Of a stretch of 64,000 nucleotides of DNA, positions 51,565 through 64,000 are shown piece after piece. The notes below the pieces were generated by a model. The model made no database searches and had not been told where the DNA came from. It saw nothing but the letters and a program-made list of their open reading frames with translations. Both the position numbers and the translations under genes were made by a program. How positions within the stretch are numbered: the first letter of the stretch is position 1; each line of letters starts with the position of its first letter. This DNA comes from Onthophagus taurus (lineage: Eukaryota; Arthropoda; Insecta; Coleoptera; Scarabaeidae), in contig NC_091971.1 of assembly GCF_036711975.1 (NCBI RefSeq), positions 8,377,501 to 8,441,500 on the forward strand, given 5' to 3'.

Positions 51565-54500
51565 TTATGCCACTCCGTGTAAAAATGGTGTATTTCCGTT
51601 TCTATTGTCTCGAACAGCTCCATAACTATAAGCACTCACGGTTACTCCATTAGCTTCTTTCTTAGGCCAAGCTTGGCTTTTGTAACTATTACAAGCTATA
51701 AGGCTGTTCATTCCAGCTGGTCTACTTCTTTCTATTGAGATTCCGTTTCCAATACTTCTAATACTACAAAAAACGAAATATAATTATTATCGTAATTATT
51801 AATAAATCATTTTTATTTTGTTTTATCGTTCAGATTTGTTCTGATTATAACTACATTAGTGAGTCATAATTAATTGGAGATTGGTTGGAAAACTTTCAAA
51901 GTGGTAAAAGGAATTATTTTGAAATCGAATGGCAACAACCTCTAAACATAAAATTACAAACTTAATTTGTTAACACAACAAATTCAAAAACAATTCTTAC
52001 TCAATTACAAAACAAAAAGATTTTTTTCCTTCTCTCATTCAAATCTAGAACCATACCAAATTTGTTTTCACCTTCAAAGGTCAACCTCAACTTTAAACTT
52101 ATTTCGAACCGACTATACATTTTCGAAAGGAATTGACGCCCACTTTTACATAAAAAGAGATTAACAACCTCGACGACATGCAACCGACCAATTTCATCGA
52201 TCATTTCGTTTCATTCGTTTTCTTTTCGCACGTTCTCTCATTCCCTCACCTTTATTTCTTCAAACCAACCCAATCGACACATTAAATTTATTTTATGTGG
52301 ATTAATAAATTTTAAAACCAACCACAAATCTTACCTTCTCGTGCTTTCCGCAATGCTGGTTACAGCCGATCGTACGCTACTCGCGATATCTCCATTCGAC
52401 ATTTTATCCGCGTCTTTGATTTCGACGTATTCTCGAGGTCTCTTTCCGAATATTATGAACATTGCTACAAATAACCCTACGAGCAAGTGTAAGCCAAAAA
52501 TGAACATTGTTGCGTTTCTAAATCCAACGCTATCGAATAAAATCCCGCTCACTGAAGGCCCTATAAAGGCTCCAAAAGCAAAAGAGCTGGTCCATAACCC
52601 TGAGATTAATCCGTGAGTTTCCAAATTGTTCTGAAAACCGTGAGTTCTAAAAGAATAGAGAATAATAATAGAAAATAAGCGGTTATTTTGCAATTTTTAT
52701 GTTGGTTTTGCGAAGGACGTTTGAATTAAACAGGATATTTATGAAATTAATCGCTTATTGTATATAATTACGAAGAAAGATAAAAAATTGATGTGGTAAT
52801 AATCGATGTATGTAACATTGATCGATTAAAATTTTAATTAGATCAAATATTTTACTTACATACTGGTTCTTAAAGCATCTGAAAATGATGCTACTAATTG
52901 AGCTCCAATTCCTAATCCATGAATTACTAATCCCAAAACTGTTACCCAAAGTACTCTAAAATCAATAGAAATTTATTGAGTTATAGGCAACCAAAATAAC
53001 ATTTCTTATTAGACTTACGTGTGTTGTTTAATAAATGGAGCTGGTCCAACCAAAGCAAAAGCTGTAGCAACCAAAAGTGTTCCAGTAAAAGTAATGAATT
53101 TGGGGTGAACGAAATTGTCACAAAGCCATCCCCAAATAGGTGCCATTAATGCATAAGTTCCACCGTTTATAACAAACATTATTCCCAAAATAACAGGTGA
53201 TAATCCAAATTGTCTTAAATGTGGTTCTAAAGTAGCTTGTAAAAATCCTATGGACATACTTGTAACCATTATACTTGCCGTTGATAATAAAACACCCGGT
53301 ATCTTTAAAACTCTAAATATAGATGCTAAAAAATTGTTTTAATTAATTAAATTTATTAATAATGATATTTTTTATTTACGTCCAGAATCTTCATCTCGCC
53401 CTTCGTTTTGTTTTGGAAGGACCAAATTTGTTAGGATAGCCGAGCAGAATAGAGCTCCGCCTAATACTGCGAAAGGTGTGGTATAACCACCAACTTCATA
53501 TAATAGACCACCTACAGTTGGACCTACGATTAATCCTAAACCAAAACAAGTTTCTAAACAAGCCTGAAATAAAAAGATTTAGTTAGAAATTAGTGTTGAG
53601 GTAGTTTGTGGTTTCCTTACAAATGTTGTTGCTACGTTATCTGGAAATTCTTTGGCAATTATAGCAAAACTTGCAGTTAAAAAGGAAGCATTTCCCATTG
53701 CTTCGATAATCCTTATGATAAAACTGAGTATGATAAAAGGATAATGTCCTTCTACTTTATCTAAAAGCCTAAAAAATTAAATTTAATTTATATTGTTTGA
53801 GTTAATTTTTATTTTTTTATAGTTCCACAAGTTTATAATTTTATAGTTTTGAATACAAGCAACAATAGGATATTCAGATTTTCGAGATCTTTTGGTTGTT
53901 TTTAGTAATTGTAAAAATTTTGATGTTGAGACCAAACCAAACAGTTTGCTGAGGAATTAGATTGTTTGAATCAGAAACTGGTTATAACCAATATCTTCCT
54001 CTTCTTTAGTGTTTTGGTCTTAACCAGATTATTAATAGATGATTAATGTACAAGTGGTAGAAAAACTAAAAACGACAAAACTAAAGAATGTAAAAAACAA
54101 GCTGTTGCCATACACATGTTTACGGAATGGGCAGCAATTTTTTATGATGTTCTTAAAACAAGCTTGAGATACAAAAATGCAGTTATTCCAGGAAGACCTG
54201 CAATTTCAATCAATAATGTGCCAGGTAAAACATGACTAAAATTATTTGTCATTAAACACCATGATATGAGCTTAAAATAAAACCGAGAATCTTGGAAAAG
54301 AAAAAGATCTTCTATGAAACAGAAATAATAACTTGTTTAAGGTTGCTTAAGGGTTGGAATGTTTAATTTTAATGCCATTTATAATTGTTTTTGATGACTG
54401 TACCTAGAAATGTACTTTTCCTGCTATTTTGCTTGCCATTGAAGTATATGAGTTTACTACTTTTCGTGCCACTGTTCCAAAAATATTAGGTATCATGACA

Positions 54501-55571
54501 CTATTTTAATGATCACTATAGTAATTTGTCAAAAAGTTTTTCTGTCACATTTTGGGTAAATCATGTAATACAAAATTATGGGAACTGATTATTGCTTTAT
54601 AGGAAATTTTATGGGGATTTGAAATCTAATTCAGATCTATGCACTTATTGTTGTAAAACCAAATCTCACAAATCTGATAATGTCATTGGAAAGTATAGAG
54701 GTTTTATAAACTTGTGTACTAATAAAAAAAAATTAATAAATACCCAAATAAAATTGCACAAATTCCCGTTGTATAAATCCCACCATTAAACATAAGTTTT
54801 GGTCCCAATTTATTAATATGTCTACCATATAAAGGACTAACGATAAATACTACCAATTCAAATATACCAAATACTAAACCATATTCTGTTGCAGAAGCGC
54901 CTTTTCTTTCAGCCTAAAAAAATAAATCAACATATTCATAAATCTTTTTAATAACTTTAATATTATATTAATCCTTGGTAAATATTTATGAATTAAAGCA
55001 ATTTTTGTCGTTTAACTAGAGATAAATCTGAGTTAATGCGTGAGTGTTAGGTCCAAAAGTTCAAATAATTCCAACAGAAGACATTAATTTTTTTTCTCTC
55101 GATCTCGGCGTCTTTGCTTGTCAAAATAGTTAGATAACGTCGACCATCCCGATAAAGGCAATTAGTATGTTTGCCCACATATTATCCCGTTTATCCAAAT
55201 GTCAAACACGATGCGCACTATAACTATTTCTTGCGTAGAGAATGATAACGTGTTATGTGTGCGTTTTTTAACGCATTAAGTATTGAGAAATTGTTTCAAC
55301 AAGAATTTCTTAATAACACAACAACTCATTTAATTTTCTTTATTAATTAGTCTAAATTTTAAGAATTAATAAATATTATTCTAAATTAACTAAAATCTTT
55401 GAGAAATTAACAAAATTTTAGTTTAATTAAATGATTTGAGTCAAAAATAGCTTTATAGATTACCTCTTGTGGATAAAATGGTGCTTGCAGAGAAACACAT
55501 ATTGCATTAAAAAAGTCCGCAATACCGATAACAATTAAAGTTAACCACTGTCTTTTACTAAAATTCACCAT
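51565..55571 (-). CDS. SLC18B1: SLC18B1-like MFS transporter (vesicular polyamine transporter family)
   Basis: Twelve-helix major facilitator protein. In mammals SLC18B1 loads polyamines into vesicles by proton exchange; the insect substrate is inferred. Exons on the minus strand: 55464-55571 (ATG at 55571), 54744-54913, 53621-53768, 53380-53563, 53019-53325, 52860-52955, 52335-52646 and 51565-51763. They sum to 1524 nt, 507 residues, slightly longer than the human protein. Features seen: N-terminal IGIADFFNAICVSLQAPFYP, the TM2-3 loop SPLYGRHINKLGPK, AILFGLLD, GLGLIVGPTVGGLLYEVGGY in TM5, and GLISGLW...GPSVSGILFD in the C half. These match my memory of SLC18B1 block by block. The C-tail is Ser/Arg-rich and cytosolic. 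All eight exons join in frame with GT-AG introns. Confidence 0.9.
53769..54743. other. Long intron 2 of the SLC18B1-like gene
   Basis: 975 nt, against about 50-200 nt for most of its other introns (intron 1, 550 nt, and intron 7, 571 nt, are also long). The middle (54090-54250) is GC-richer and may be an old insertion, but I recognise no element in it. Confidence 0.4.
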
Positions 55572-56967
55572 TTTTAAAAAATAATTTAACTTGTCCTTTT
55601 TAAATTAATTTAATTCTTAAATTGCACTTAACACTCCACGTGTAAACGTTGACATTAACACGAAGAGACAAACTTTTTGGCACTCGTCCGTTCGTTTTTG
55701 CGTTATCACAAGAACACACAATCGTCTGTCATCGAAAGAGTCGAAAATCGACGAGAACGACAGAGTCAACGATGAGATTCTTAGTTGAAGACGAAATTTG
55801 ATAATTCAGTGAGAATTAAATAGTTATTGTAGAAGAAGTCTCTATTGGTCATATTGGTTACTTTGTATTAAAAGCTTTAGTAAATTATCTTTTTATACTA
55901 GGAGAAATTGTTTCTATTGAGAATCGAGAACGATATGGAAATAATAAAGTAGTAAACGAGAATGAATAGGGGGCATTCAAATGAAATGTTGAAGTAAACT
56001 GTGGCCAGGGCTGGGTGTTGCAATTTCTTTTATTTACTCGACCCGGGATTGATAATGTCTGGGCTAATTAAGTGGATTGATAAAAGAAAAGAAAGCGTAT
56101 GGAACAGTTTGTTGGCGGTAAAATTGAATTTCGAGCGAGGAAAGTTCAAAGTTGATGGGGTTCATCTCTATTACTCACTGATAATGGTGATAATGTAATA
56201 AATCTGGAGCCATAGTCCTCAACAAATTTTCAAAAAATTTCTTTTTATAATTTTTAATTTTATATTTCAATAAATTGCCTAATACCCTAACTTTCCATTA
56301 ATGATTAATTAATATCTATTTAATCCCTATTAACCAATTGATAATAAAGTTCAAACTAATTAATATAATTTATAACAATTTCAGAAATAAATTTTTATTT
56401 TGTCTAACAAATTTAACCTTTGCTATTTTAATAGGATTTCATTTTATTTTTATTACATTCTTTTAACGGCTTTTTTATCATAATTATAATTAAATTATTC
56501 ATCATTTTCTTACCAATTAAAAAGTAATATCAACCGATCTTAATCAAGGCGAATATATTTAGTAAAAAAAGACACGAAAGATTATCTGTTTTTTCAACTA
56601 AAAATAAATCTCGTAAACAATAATTTCTCTGTATATAAAAAAATCGTACACAATATTATAAAAAAAGAAGCATTAAGAAACTACGATTAATTTAAATCAC
56701 TTTGCCTCTACAATAACATTAAAAATATTATTGAAAACAAAATCTTTGTACAACCCCAATTAATCATTCAAATGTCTAATAACAAATAATAAAGATAAAA
56801 GTTATCCAAAAAAGATTAGAATTAAAAAAATATTACGTATTAAGTAGCCAAACATTTTTTTTTATTTAAAAAAAAATCTGTACACTATATTATTTAAAAA
56901 AAATTATCACTCATAAACTTAATAAATAGAATATTCATTTAAATAAATTTTTAGTTAAAAAAAAATA
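55572..56967. other. Spacer between SLC18B1-like and takeout-like genes
   Basis: 1.4 kb, moderately mixed near the SLC18B1 start (probable promoter and 5' UTR, 55640-55800), then very AT-rich (56240-56960) as the 3' flank of the takeout-like gene. A minus-strand AATAAA at 56861-56866 lies about 100 nt past the takeout-like stop and is its likely poly(A) signal. Confidence 0.45.
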
Positions 56968-59900
56968 CTACGATTTTTCTTGTATGGGTTCATCTGGTAA
57001 CCAAACCCTAATTGGTAACCTTAAGAAAGCGTTGTTTAGGAAGTTCTTGAAGTGCCTTGCTATACTAAGTGAAGCAGCCGGTTTCATTTCGTTTATAATT
57101 TCGTCTGAGTTATTGTTTAAGAATTGATTCATGGCTTCTCCTATAACAAATAAATTGTACATGAAATAAATTATAATTGTAAATATTAAATTGTAAAGCA
57201 AAGTTATATAAATATTAGATGAACAATTTTTATAGGATGTAACTCCTGATGATTCTTCTACAATCCTTGTACATTTGTGAGATGCAAGAGAAAAATACTT
57301 AGTGTTATGGACATACATCTTCATGTTGTCAGAGAGGGTTACTGCAGTAAGTCTTAAAAACTTTTACAAGAATAGAGAATATCTCTCTTCATCTTATAAG
57401 AGAAGAAGAGTAATCGTATAAAAAGCGTGGTAAAATCTACGAGAAAAGGGATGTACTATAAATTATTTGTATCACTGATGCTTAACTTATTAAGGAAGAG
57501 ATTGCAGAAATAGTCTCATTCTCTAAACAGAGTTGGTAAGAAAATTTGTAGAAACAATGAAGATGATGCCATGGAAATAATAGAATATGCCAAATCATTG
57601 TTGTGTACAACATTGTTAAAATTGCTTCTGGATGTGACGTCTTGATTGGGGTTGGATACATCGTGGTATTGAAATCTTCTATATATAAGCAGGCTTACTC
57701 AGGCAAGGTATGAAAATAAGTAATTTATAAGTGAAGTAGTAAAGAGAAGGAAAGAAAATATTTTAATTCAATACATTACCTATTACATTTCCATGATTAA
57801 CTATGTCACGAACTCGAAAACGGCTTTTTTGTAATTTAAAATCAACGTTTAATTTATCAATTTTCATGTATTTTTCATTATCCTTAATTATTTCTTTTCC
57901 ATATATCCTTGCATAAGCATCTACGTTAACTAAACATAAAAAAAATAATAATGAAGTATAAAATAATAATAATCAATTTTTCATATTACCAAATATAGCC
58001 CAGAAATCTCCTTTAGAACGAACAGGGAACAACAAAACATTACCACTAACTTCATATTTTCCACGTATATCAATTTTTGGTAGTTTCATAGTCAAATCGA
58101 TGGTGTAATGTTTAACGTCCGCTCTGTAACCGAATTATATCATCATACATAATGTTGAAATATCTCGTTAATATGCAAAGAAGTTCTTGTCCTTGAATAC
58201 CTCAAATGTATGTCAAACCAAGAAGCTTTCGTTATAAATATTTTGCAAACGAAGAGCCCACCTACATCGTCACATATTTAAACCATAAATATCTTTATAG
58301 TCGCCTTTAGTTATTAATAACTTTGTTTCAAGTGTTTGAAGAAAGAGAATTAACAAGGTTAATAAACAAACACATTAACACTTACTTTATATTTGCTATG
58401 GAATAATTACTTGCACCATAAACGGTAATGTTTGTGAACAACGCTTTAATTCGAAACGGTCCCTGTCCGTTTTCCATGACAAGACGTTCGATTTCCAATG
58501 GATCTATACTGGGCACGTTGATATCTTTTAATCCACCTATTAAGTAGGGCCTTAGATGCTCAAAGGTTCCTCTTAAACATGTGTTAAGATTTGGATCTTC
58601 TCGGTAACACGGTAAAATATATTCAGCTAAAATAAATAAAAATCAATTTAATTTCATTAAATCATGAATTAACAAATTTGATTTCCTTAATCTTTATATA
58701 ATCGAAATAATCTTTTCCGAGTATCATTAAAGTTTCACTTTTCTGAACCCGTGAGTCTAGTACCGTTTCACTGCCTTCAAGTGGCCTATGATGCAATACT
58801 TTCTTCTTGCGTAATATTACCGCATCCAGAACTGTGTCAATATGTTACTAAGTTGTCTAAGTTTCCTTTACTCTTTTTAGCCGAAGAAAAGGAAACCGCT
58901 ATGCATGAGCATTAAGCAGAACACAGACAAAGAAATTGTTTATTTTACACGTTACGTAGTGTTATCTTGTCGAAAATGTCCAGGAAGAGGTCTGCCTTTT
59001 TTTCGCAATAATTTTATCGGTATTGTTAATTGTTATTACGCAATTTGTTAAACAAAATCGAAACAAAAGAAGCGTTATTATAGGTTTTTAAAGTTATCTA
59101 ATCCTTTAGAATTTACTAGGTAGGTGTTGTGTCCTAGATTTATTTGAATTGAAATCTTTGCTTTCTTCCTCATTCCAATAACAAAACGAACGATTTGGAG
59201 GTGTAAATATTGGTGAACAAATATGTTCTTTTATTTCAAAGGAAAATATTGTGTGGTTAATTCAAGGTTTTGAGGTTTGGTTGTTTAAAGATTTGTTTTA
59301 AGGTTCGCAGAATAACAAAAATGGTAAATCAAAAAGGTTTTTGGTTTCTTTAAAAATAGGTAGATCATGATTTATAACTGATTTGTATTTGTTATGTAAC
59401 TATTAAATTTAAAGTGTATGCAATAACTAAACTGCATATATAAAAAGGTTATAAATCACAACATTGATTTACAACTCTTTTTTTTATATTTTTGACCTTC
59501 TTTGTAATTTATGCAAATATAATAAATTATGCAACTTAAATTAAGTTTAATTGTTTTGTACGTGTTAGTTAAACATTTAAAATTTTATATTAATGACAAT
59601 TTAAAGGTGTTAATAATGAGAAAGTTTCCGGAAAAGTTTCCATCAATTTCTAATCACCTTTTAAATTAGGTTGCTCCACCAAAATTATGACTGGAAAATA
59701 TTCACAAAGTTAGTAAGTATTGCGATTTATTAAAAAGCAGAACGTACTAAATAATTAAAATTTGTTGATAAAAATATCATAGATGGCAGATTTAAGATCG
59801 CCCTTTAAAATGATATTTACCAAATTGATCCAGCTTAGCTACATTTTGAGAAATCAATTCTTGAACCTGCTCTTTATTTGACGTTTTCACTGAGAATTAT

Positions 59901-61780
59901 TGAGGTTTGCAAAAACAATCAGAACGTAGTAAATAAATACATTTTTTTTATGAAAATGTCACAGATTGAAGATTCAAGGTTGCTTTTTAAAATAATGTTT
60001 ACCAAATTGATCCAGCTTAGCTACATTTTGAGAAATCAATTTTTGAACCTGCTCTTAATTTGACATTTTCACTATTAAGGTTTGCAAAAACAATCAGAAC
60101 GCAGTAAATAATTGGATTTTTTTGATGAAAATGTTATAGATGACAGATTTAAGGTTGCCCTTTAAAATGATATATACCAAATTTATCTACCTTAGCTACG
60201 TTTTGAGAAATAAATTCTTGAACCTACTCTTTATTTGACTTTTCAACTGGAAATTGTTAAGGTTTGCAAAAACAATCAGAACATTACACTTTTTTGATGA
60301 AAATGTCATAGATTGCAGATTTAGGATCACCCTTTAAAATGATATTTACCAAATTTATGCAGCTTAACTTAGCATTTTGAGAAATAAATTCTTAAACTTA
60401 CACTTTATTTAATACTTCAACTGGGAATTATTAAGGTTTGCAGAAACAATTAGAACATAAGAAATAATTAGAATTTCTTGATGAATAGGTTATAGATTGG
60501 AGATAAAAGATCGCTCTTTAAAAAGTAGTTCACCAAATTGGTCTGTCTTAACACTGCTTCAAGAAAAAGAATTCTAAACATACTTTTCTTTTGAATATTT
60601 AAATAAAATTTTGAATGTGAGAGAAATTTAAAATCATTGGATGATCAATAAGAAAGTTTAGATTTAAAGAACTATAAAATTGAGAAGGAATTTAGTTTGA
60701 AACTAAAGAGAAATTCAGTAATTAATTCAGTATGTTTGTTTCCACAAAAATCTTTAATTTTTAAAATAATAGTTTTTAACTCTCAAAATTGATACAACAT
60801 CTAATAAAAAAATTGAAAAATATTTTCTAAATGACACCAATTTGTTGTATCATTTTCATCGCAGCGTGAATTTCATAAAAGTAAAAAAATGTAAAATAAT
60901 TGAAGCATTTCCACAAATACTCTACAAAAAACAGGATGAAACCTACACATATTCAACACTTTCTAAGTTTCTATACAATATATAACACCACAACTATAAA
61001 TTGTTATGTAATCATAAAAAAGTATAATTTAGTAATTGCTTAAACCAAAAAAAGGTCATAAATCACAAAAGTTGAATATTTACTTTAAATATAACAACAT
61101 TTATATGTATTTGTTTTGTTCATTAAAATTTATTTTATTTAAAAGAAATAGTTAATGACATAATAGTAAAAATAACTTATATAATCAATATTTTTTGGGG
61201 GCAAAGGTTGTCCCCTTTTATTGTTAGTAACTCTCCTAAAAAGACAAGAGCACTTTCCCTCAATGTCGTATGCTCAAAGTCGTGTTTTTACGTAATATTT
61301 TGAACAGATGACGAAAATGCCATCGAAAGATTGGGCAACGTGAAATATGTGTATACGCATCCTACTATAATTTCAATGCTACTTAATAATTAAAAGTAAT
61401 TTAAAAAATCCTGGTTTGGAAATATAAGCAGGATAAAAACAATTTATTTTTCAACTTATTATATTATTACTAAGGAAGTATGTATCCTTATTAAAACCCT
61501 CTTTTTGGATTAGAAGACTAATTTTGACAAAAAAATTAAAAAAGATAGACATAATAATCAAATGACCTTTTTCGAGTTATTTTTATTAGAGATAATTTCA
61601 AATCCGTTAAAAATTTTTTTAGCAAAAATTATTACGAAATTGAGATAAATAAGTAAGTAAATAAATAAATAAATATAAAGAGTACTTACGCGTTGTAATA
61701 TTTTTGGTACTTTCATCTTGTCCAAAAACGAATTTTGCTATCGTTAATAACAAAAGTAATTTAGGTTGTACAAGATGCAT
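56968..61780 (-). CDS. Takeout / juvenile hormone binding protein (JHBP) family, secreted
   Basis: A secreted carrier of small hydrophobic ligands; relatives bind juvenile hormone or act in feeding, circadian and courtship behaviour in flies. Exons on the minus strand: 61690-61780 (ATG at 61780), 58386-58626, 57990-58123, 57780-57929 and 56968-57140. They sum to 789 nt, 262 residues, typical for the family. The signal peptide is MHLVQPKLLLLLTIAKFVFG. The family cysteine pair is ILPCYREDPNLNTCLRG, followed by GLKDINVPSIDPLEI, the KLPKIDIRGKYEVSG strand block, and the C-terminal GEAMNQFLNNNSDEIINEMKP. At the end of exon 4 two GT donors lie seven bases apart (GTAATAGGTAATG); only the second (57779) keeps the frame. 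Intron 1 is about 3 kb and holds a tandem repeat array. Confidence 0.9.
59735..60630. repeat. Tandem array of about 175-bp monomers in takeout intron 1
   Basis: Five diverged copies begin near 59766, 59949, 60122, 60293 and 60478 (spacing 171-185 bp), with part of one more before 59766. Shared blocks include GATGAAAATGTCATAGATT, CCCTTTAAAATGATATTTAC, CCAGCTTAGCTACATTTTG and GTTTGCAAAAACAATCAGAA. The last copy is the most diverged. The monomer size is satellite-like, but it is a short array within an intron. Confidence 0.85.
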
Positions 61781-63194
61781 TTTAAATTTTTTCTTCGTTC
61801 TTCTTGTGTTGAATTGAAACTTTTATTTTTGGGTTAGTGATCACCTGGGACTGATTATGTGTTATTTTGAAAAGTGGACATGGAACCGCCAGTCGACGAA
61901 GTCGGAGAAAGTCCTCCTCTTCGATTTTATAACAGGGTGAGCACAGGTGGGAATTGTGGTAGGGGATTTCCAGCACTACCATAATTTTTTTTATACAGTT
62001 ACAATTTTATAAACCTACCTTGAATTATTTACAAATACTTCACAAAGCTGTTTATTAAAGACTTAAACATAAAGTAACAAAAAAATTAAACAATAACGAT
62101 TTCAACATATTTTTTAATTTTGATTTTTTGATTTAAAACTAATTAAAATAATTAATTTAAATTTTTTTTCTTAATCCAAATTAAATCTGAATTGTTAAAC
62201 CTAATTTAATTAATAAAAAAATTTAGAGGTCATAAAACGAATTAAATCGTTAATAATAAACAAACAATAAGATCGTCGAAATAATTACGTAATCATATCG
62301 TTTAAATCGCTTCCTTTCGTAGATTTTTTTATTACTTCGTTTCCTTCTCTGTTATTATTATTGCGAATGAGCGTTTTCGCTTAATGCAGTGACCTCTTAA
62401 CGTGCGCTTAATCTGTTTCAAGCTCTACAAATTAGGATGATTGATTCAGTGCCATACAAATTATTAACCGTCATGTTTTACAAAACCATTTCTAGGTAAT
62501 AATGTAAATAATGAAAATAAGTTAATTGGTTCTCTTTATGTTTAGAAACTTTTCCTTTCATACATGAACATTTATTAAAAGTAAAAGCTTCGATATTTGT
62601 AAAGTTAAAGAATATTTTTGTTAAGGTATTATGTATTGAGTTCTTAGGTAATCTACAATTTTTACAATTTCCTTTCTTTGCATTACCTGTTAAGATTTAG
62701 TAATTAAAAAGTTAATAAAAAGAATTTTACATGTATAAAGTGAGTGTAATAATTTACAATTTTAATTTACATTAATTCATATTTTTTTAGTGATTTCCTT
62801 AAATTTAATTTGCTACGTTAACTTTGTGGTTACAAATATGCAACCAACATTGATTGGACGCTTGGTTTCTTACTTTTAATTTAAGATTTAGTTTTTCAAA
62901 AACAAAATTATTAAAGTTTAAAACCAGAATTGGTCCTTAGGGTATAATACCTTTGGTTCTACCAAGTCTATAGCAAAAGATTTAACTGGATCCTCATAAT
63001 ATCTTAGAATTGAAGATAATTAAATTTCAAAAATAAACATAACGCCTATTTCACGTATTCACTCTTAGGTTATAGCATTTTTGGTTGAGGAGAACTTCGC
63101 ATTTGCTAATAACAAACGCACCTAAAAATGCGTCGTTTTCTTTTCTTTGTTGCTACAAACTCTTTCCAGTAATTTCTGTGTCTGGGTATATATT
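61781..63194. other. Spacer upstream of the takeout-like gene
   Basis: 1.4 kb, very AT-rich. It presumably contains the takeout-like promoter near 61800-61990, where the sequence is GC-richer. I see no further gene. Confidence 0.4.
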
Positions 63195-63730
63195 AGCAGC
63201 TGCTTCTCTAAAGAAGTCTCAAGCTTGGATCATCACTACCAAAGTATTATAAGAAATAATTTCAGAGTCTATATTTGATTCCTCTTCATCCGTACTTAAT
63301 TCATCAAAAGTTGCATTCAACTCTTCTGTGCAAAGTTCATCTTCGGATTTTAATAACTTATTTATATCATCAAGTTCTACATTTAATCCAAGAGATGTAC
63401 CTATCATCACAACTTCCTTTACAATTTCTTAAGCTTCATTTACTGCTGCATTATTTTCATAGAGAATTTCATGACATTTGTAGATAAAACTAATCTATAT
63501 AACCAGGGGCGTTATCCCGTGCCAAATAAGAGCTTTTATATGACCAAAGCTTTATAATTAAATTACCAGTAAACTCCCAAGCTCTCTTTATTGACTTTTT
63601 CTGTTTTAAATAGTGTTGGCAGAGTGATGAACAAACATAGGTTTTAATTTCATATATTCTAAGGAATTTACACTAAAAAGAAGTGTTACAATGTCTTCCA
63701 TAGGTTTATGACTTGGAAGGCGACGTTTCT
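63195..63730 (-). mobile_element. Decayed Tigger/jerky-like (pogo superfamily) transposase 3' part
   Basis: Minus-strand frames, with stops and shifts, read KPMFVHHSANT then KVNKESLGVYW (about 63590-63660). This matches the FVHHSENPRAFKGKNKNLLPVHW region of CENP-B/Tigger DDE transposases. It is followed by the typical acidic C-terminus (63219-63410) with ELDDINKLL and EELNATFDELSTDEEE. It is inactive. It could be a source lineage for the pogo-type MITEs in this window, but that is not shown. Confidence 0.6.
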
Positions 63731-64000
63731 TTTGTGACACATCTGATCTATATCTTTTTTGTGATTACCAAGTAAGGGATTAGTTTAAAGTGGTTTTTAA
63801 GTTAATCTTTATTTCTATAATATGATGAGTAATTCGCCCTCAATGTATCTAAATTGTTGAATTTCTTATTTATTTTATTAGCTTTAATAAATAAATAAGT
63901 AGATATGCAACTAACATTACATTAACATTCTTTGCTTTGAAATATATATCTGAGAGCAAAAGTGTAAAAGAGCAATATAGTTAACAATAAAATTTGCTAA

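Noticed and set aside
53769..54743. Possible transposase fragment in the SLC18B1-like intron
   Set aside because: The GC-richer centre gives no motif that I can match to a family.
59878..60063. 61-codon frame inside the takeout intron
   Set aside because: Falls within the 175-bp tandem array and is not kept open in the other monomers.
1..64000. tRNA, rRNA, CRISPR, operon-type ribosome sites, known insect miRNA seeds
   Set aside because: I scanned by eye for tRNA B-box motifs and common mature insect miRNA sequences and found none I could support; prokaryotic features do not apply to this genome.

Overview
The window looks like nuclear DNA of a holometabolous insect, most likely a beetle. 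It is AT-rich, most coding exons are interrupted by 45-70 nt GT-AG introns, and the gene content is typical of insects: a gustatory receptor, a takeout/JHBP protein, tandem ABCC4-like transporters and relics of jockey, Penelope and Tigger elements. The species call is an inference from gene content and style, not from a marker gene. All exon models below were built by hand from splice sites and reading-frame continuity. Each complete model sums to a multiple of three.

Layout. 1-4441 (-): 5' part of an ABCC4-like transporter that runs off the left edge. 4442-8021: spacer. 8022-12984 (-): a complete tandem paralogue. 16027-18899 (+): a TRIM45-like RING/B-box/filamin protein, possibly with a TATA promoter and noncoding first exon near 14.9-15.1 kb. 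18984-20649 (-): a previously unpredicted secreted protein of 148 residues encoded by 12 exons. Ten of these are symmetric phase-2 micro-exons of 18-66 nt. It is tail to tail with TRIM45, only 84 bp between stops. 21342-29354 (-): a 2292-residue type II transmembrane protein with SEA, EGF, Glu-Pro repeat, five LDLa, SRCR and a catalytically dead trypsin domain. 30967-32250 (+): a gustatory receptor whose frame needs a GC-AG intron. 32251-51564: a 19 kb stretch without a supportable gene, with a MITE, hairpins, short tandem repeats and GC-richer islands. 51565-55571 (-): an SLC18B1-like MFS transporter. 56968-61780 (-): a takeout/JHBP protein whose 3 kb first intron carries a tandem repeat of about 175 bp. 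63.2-63.7 kb (-): a decayed Tigger-like transposase.

How the genes relate. The two ABCC genes are a clear tandem duplication, with matching exon boundaries except for one intron. The other genes are functionally unrelated neighbours. The most unusual locus is the micro-exon gene at 18984-20649. Its architecture (signal-peptide first exon, a run of tiny symmetric phase-2 exons, and a recent duplication of one exon) resembles the convergent design of schistosome micro-exon genes and aphid bicycle effector genes, but I see no sequence similarity to either from memory. The membrane pseudoprotease just upstream on the same strand is the second most notable gene.
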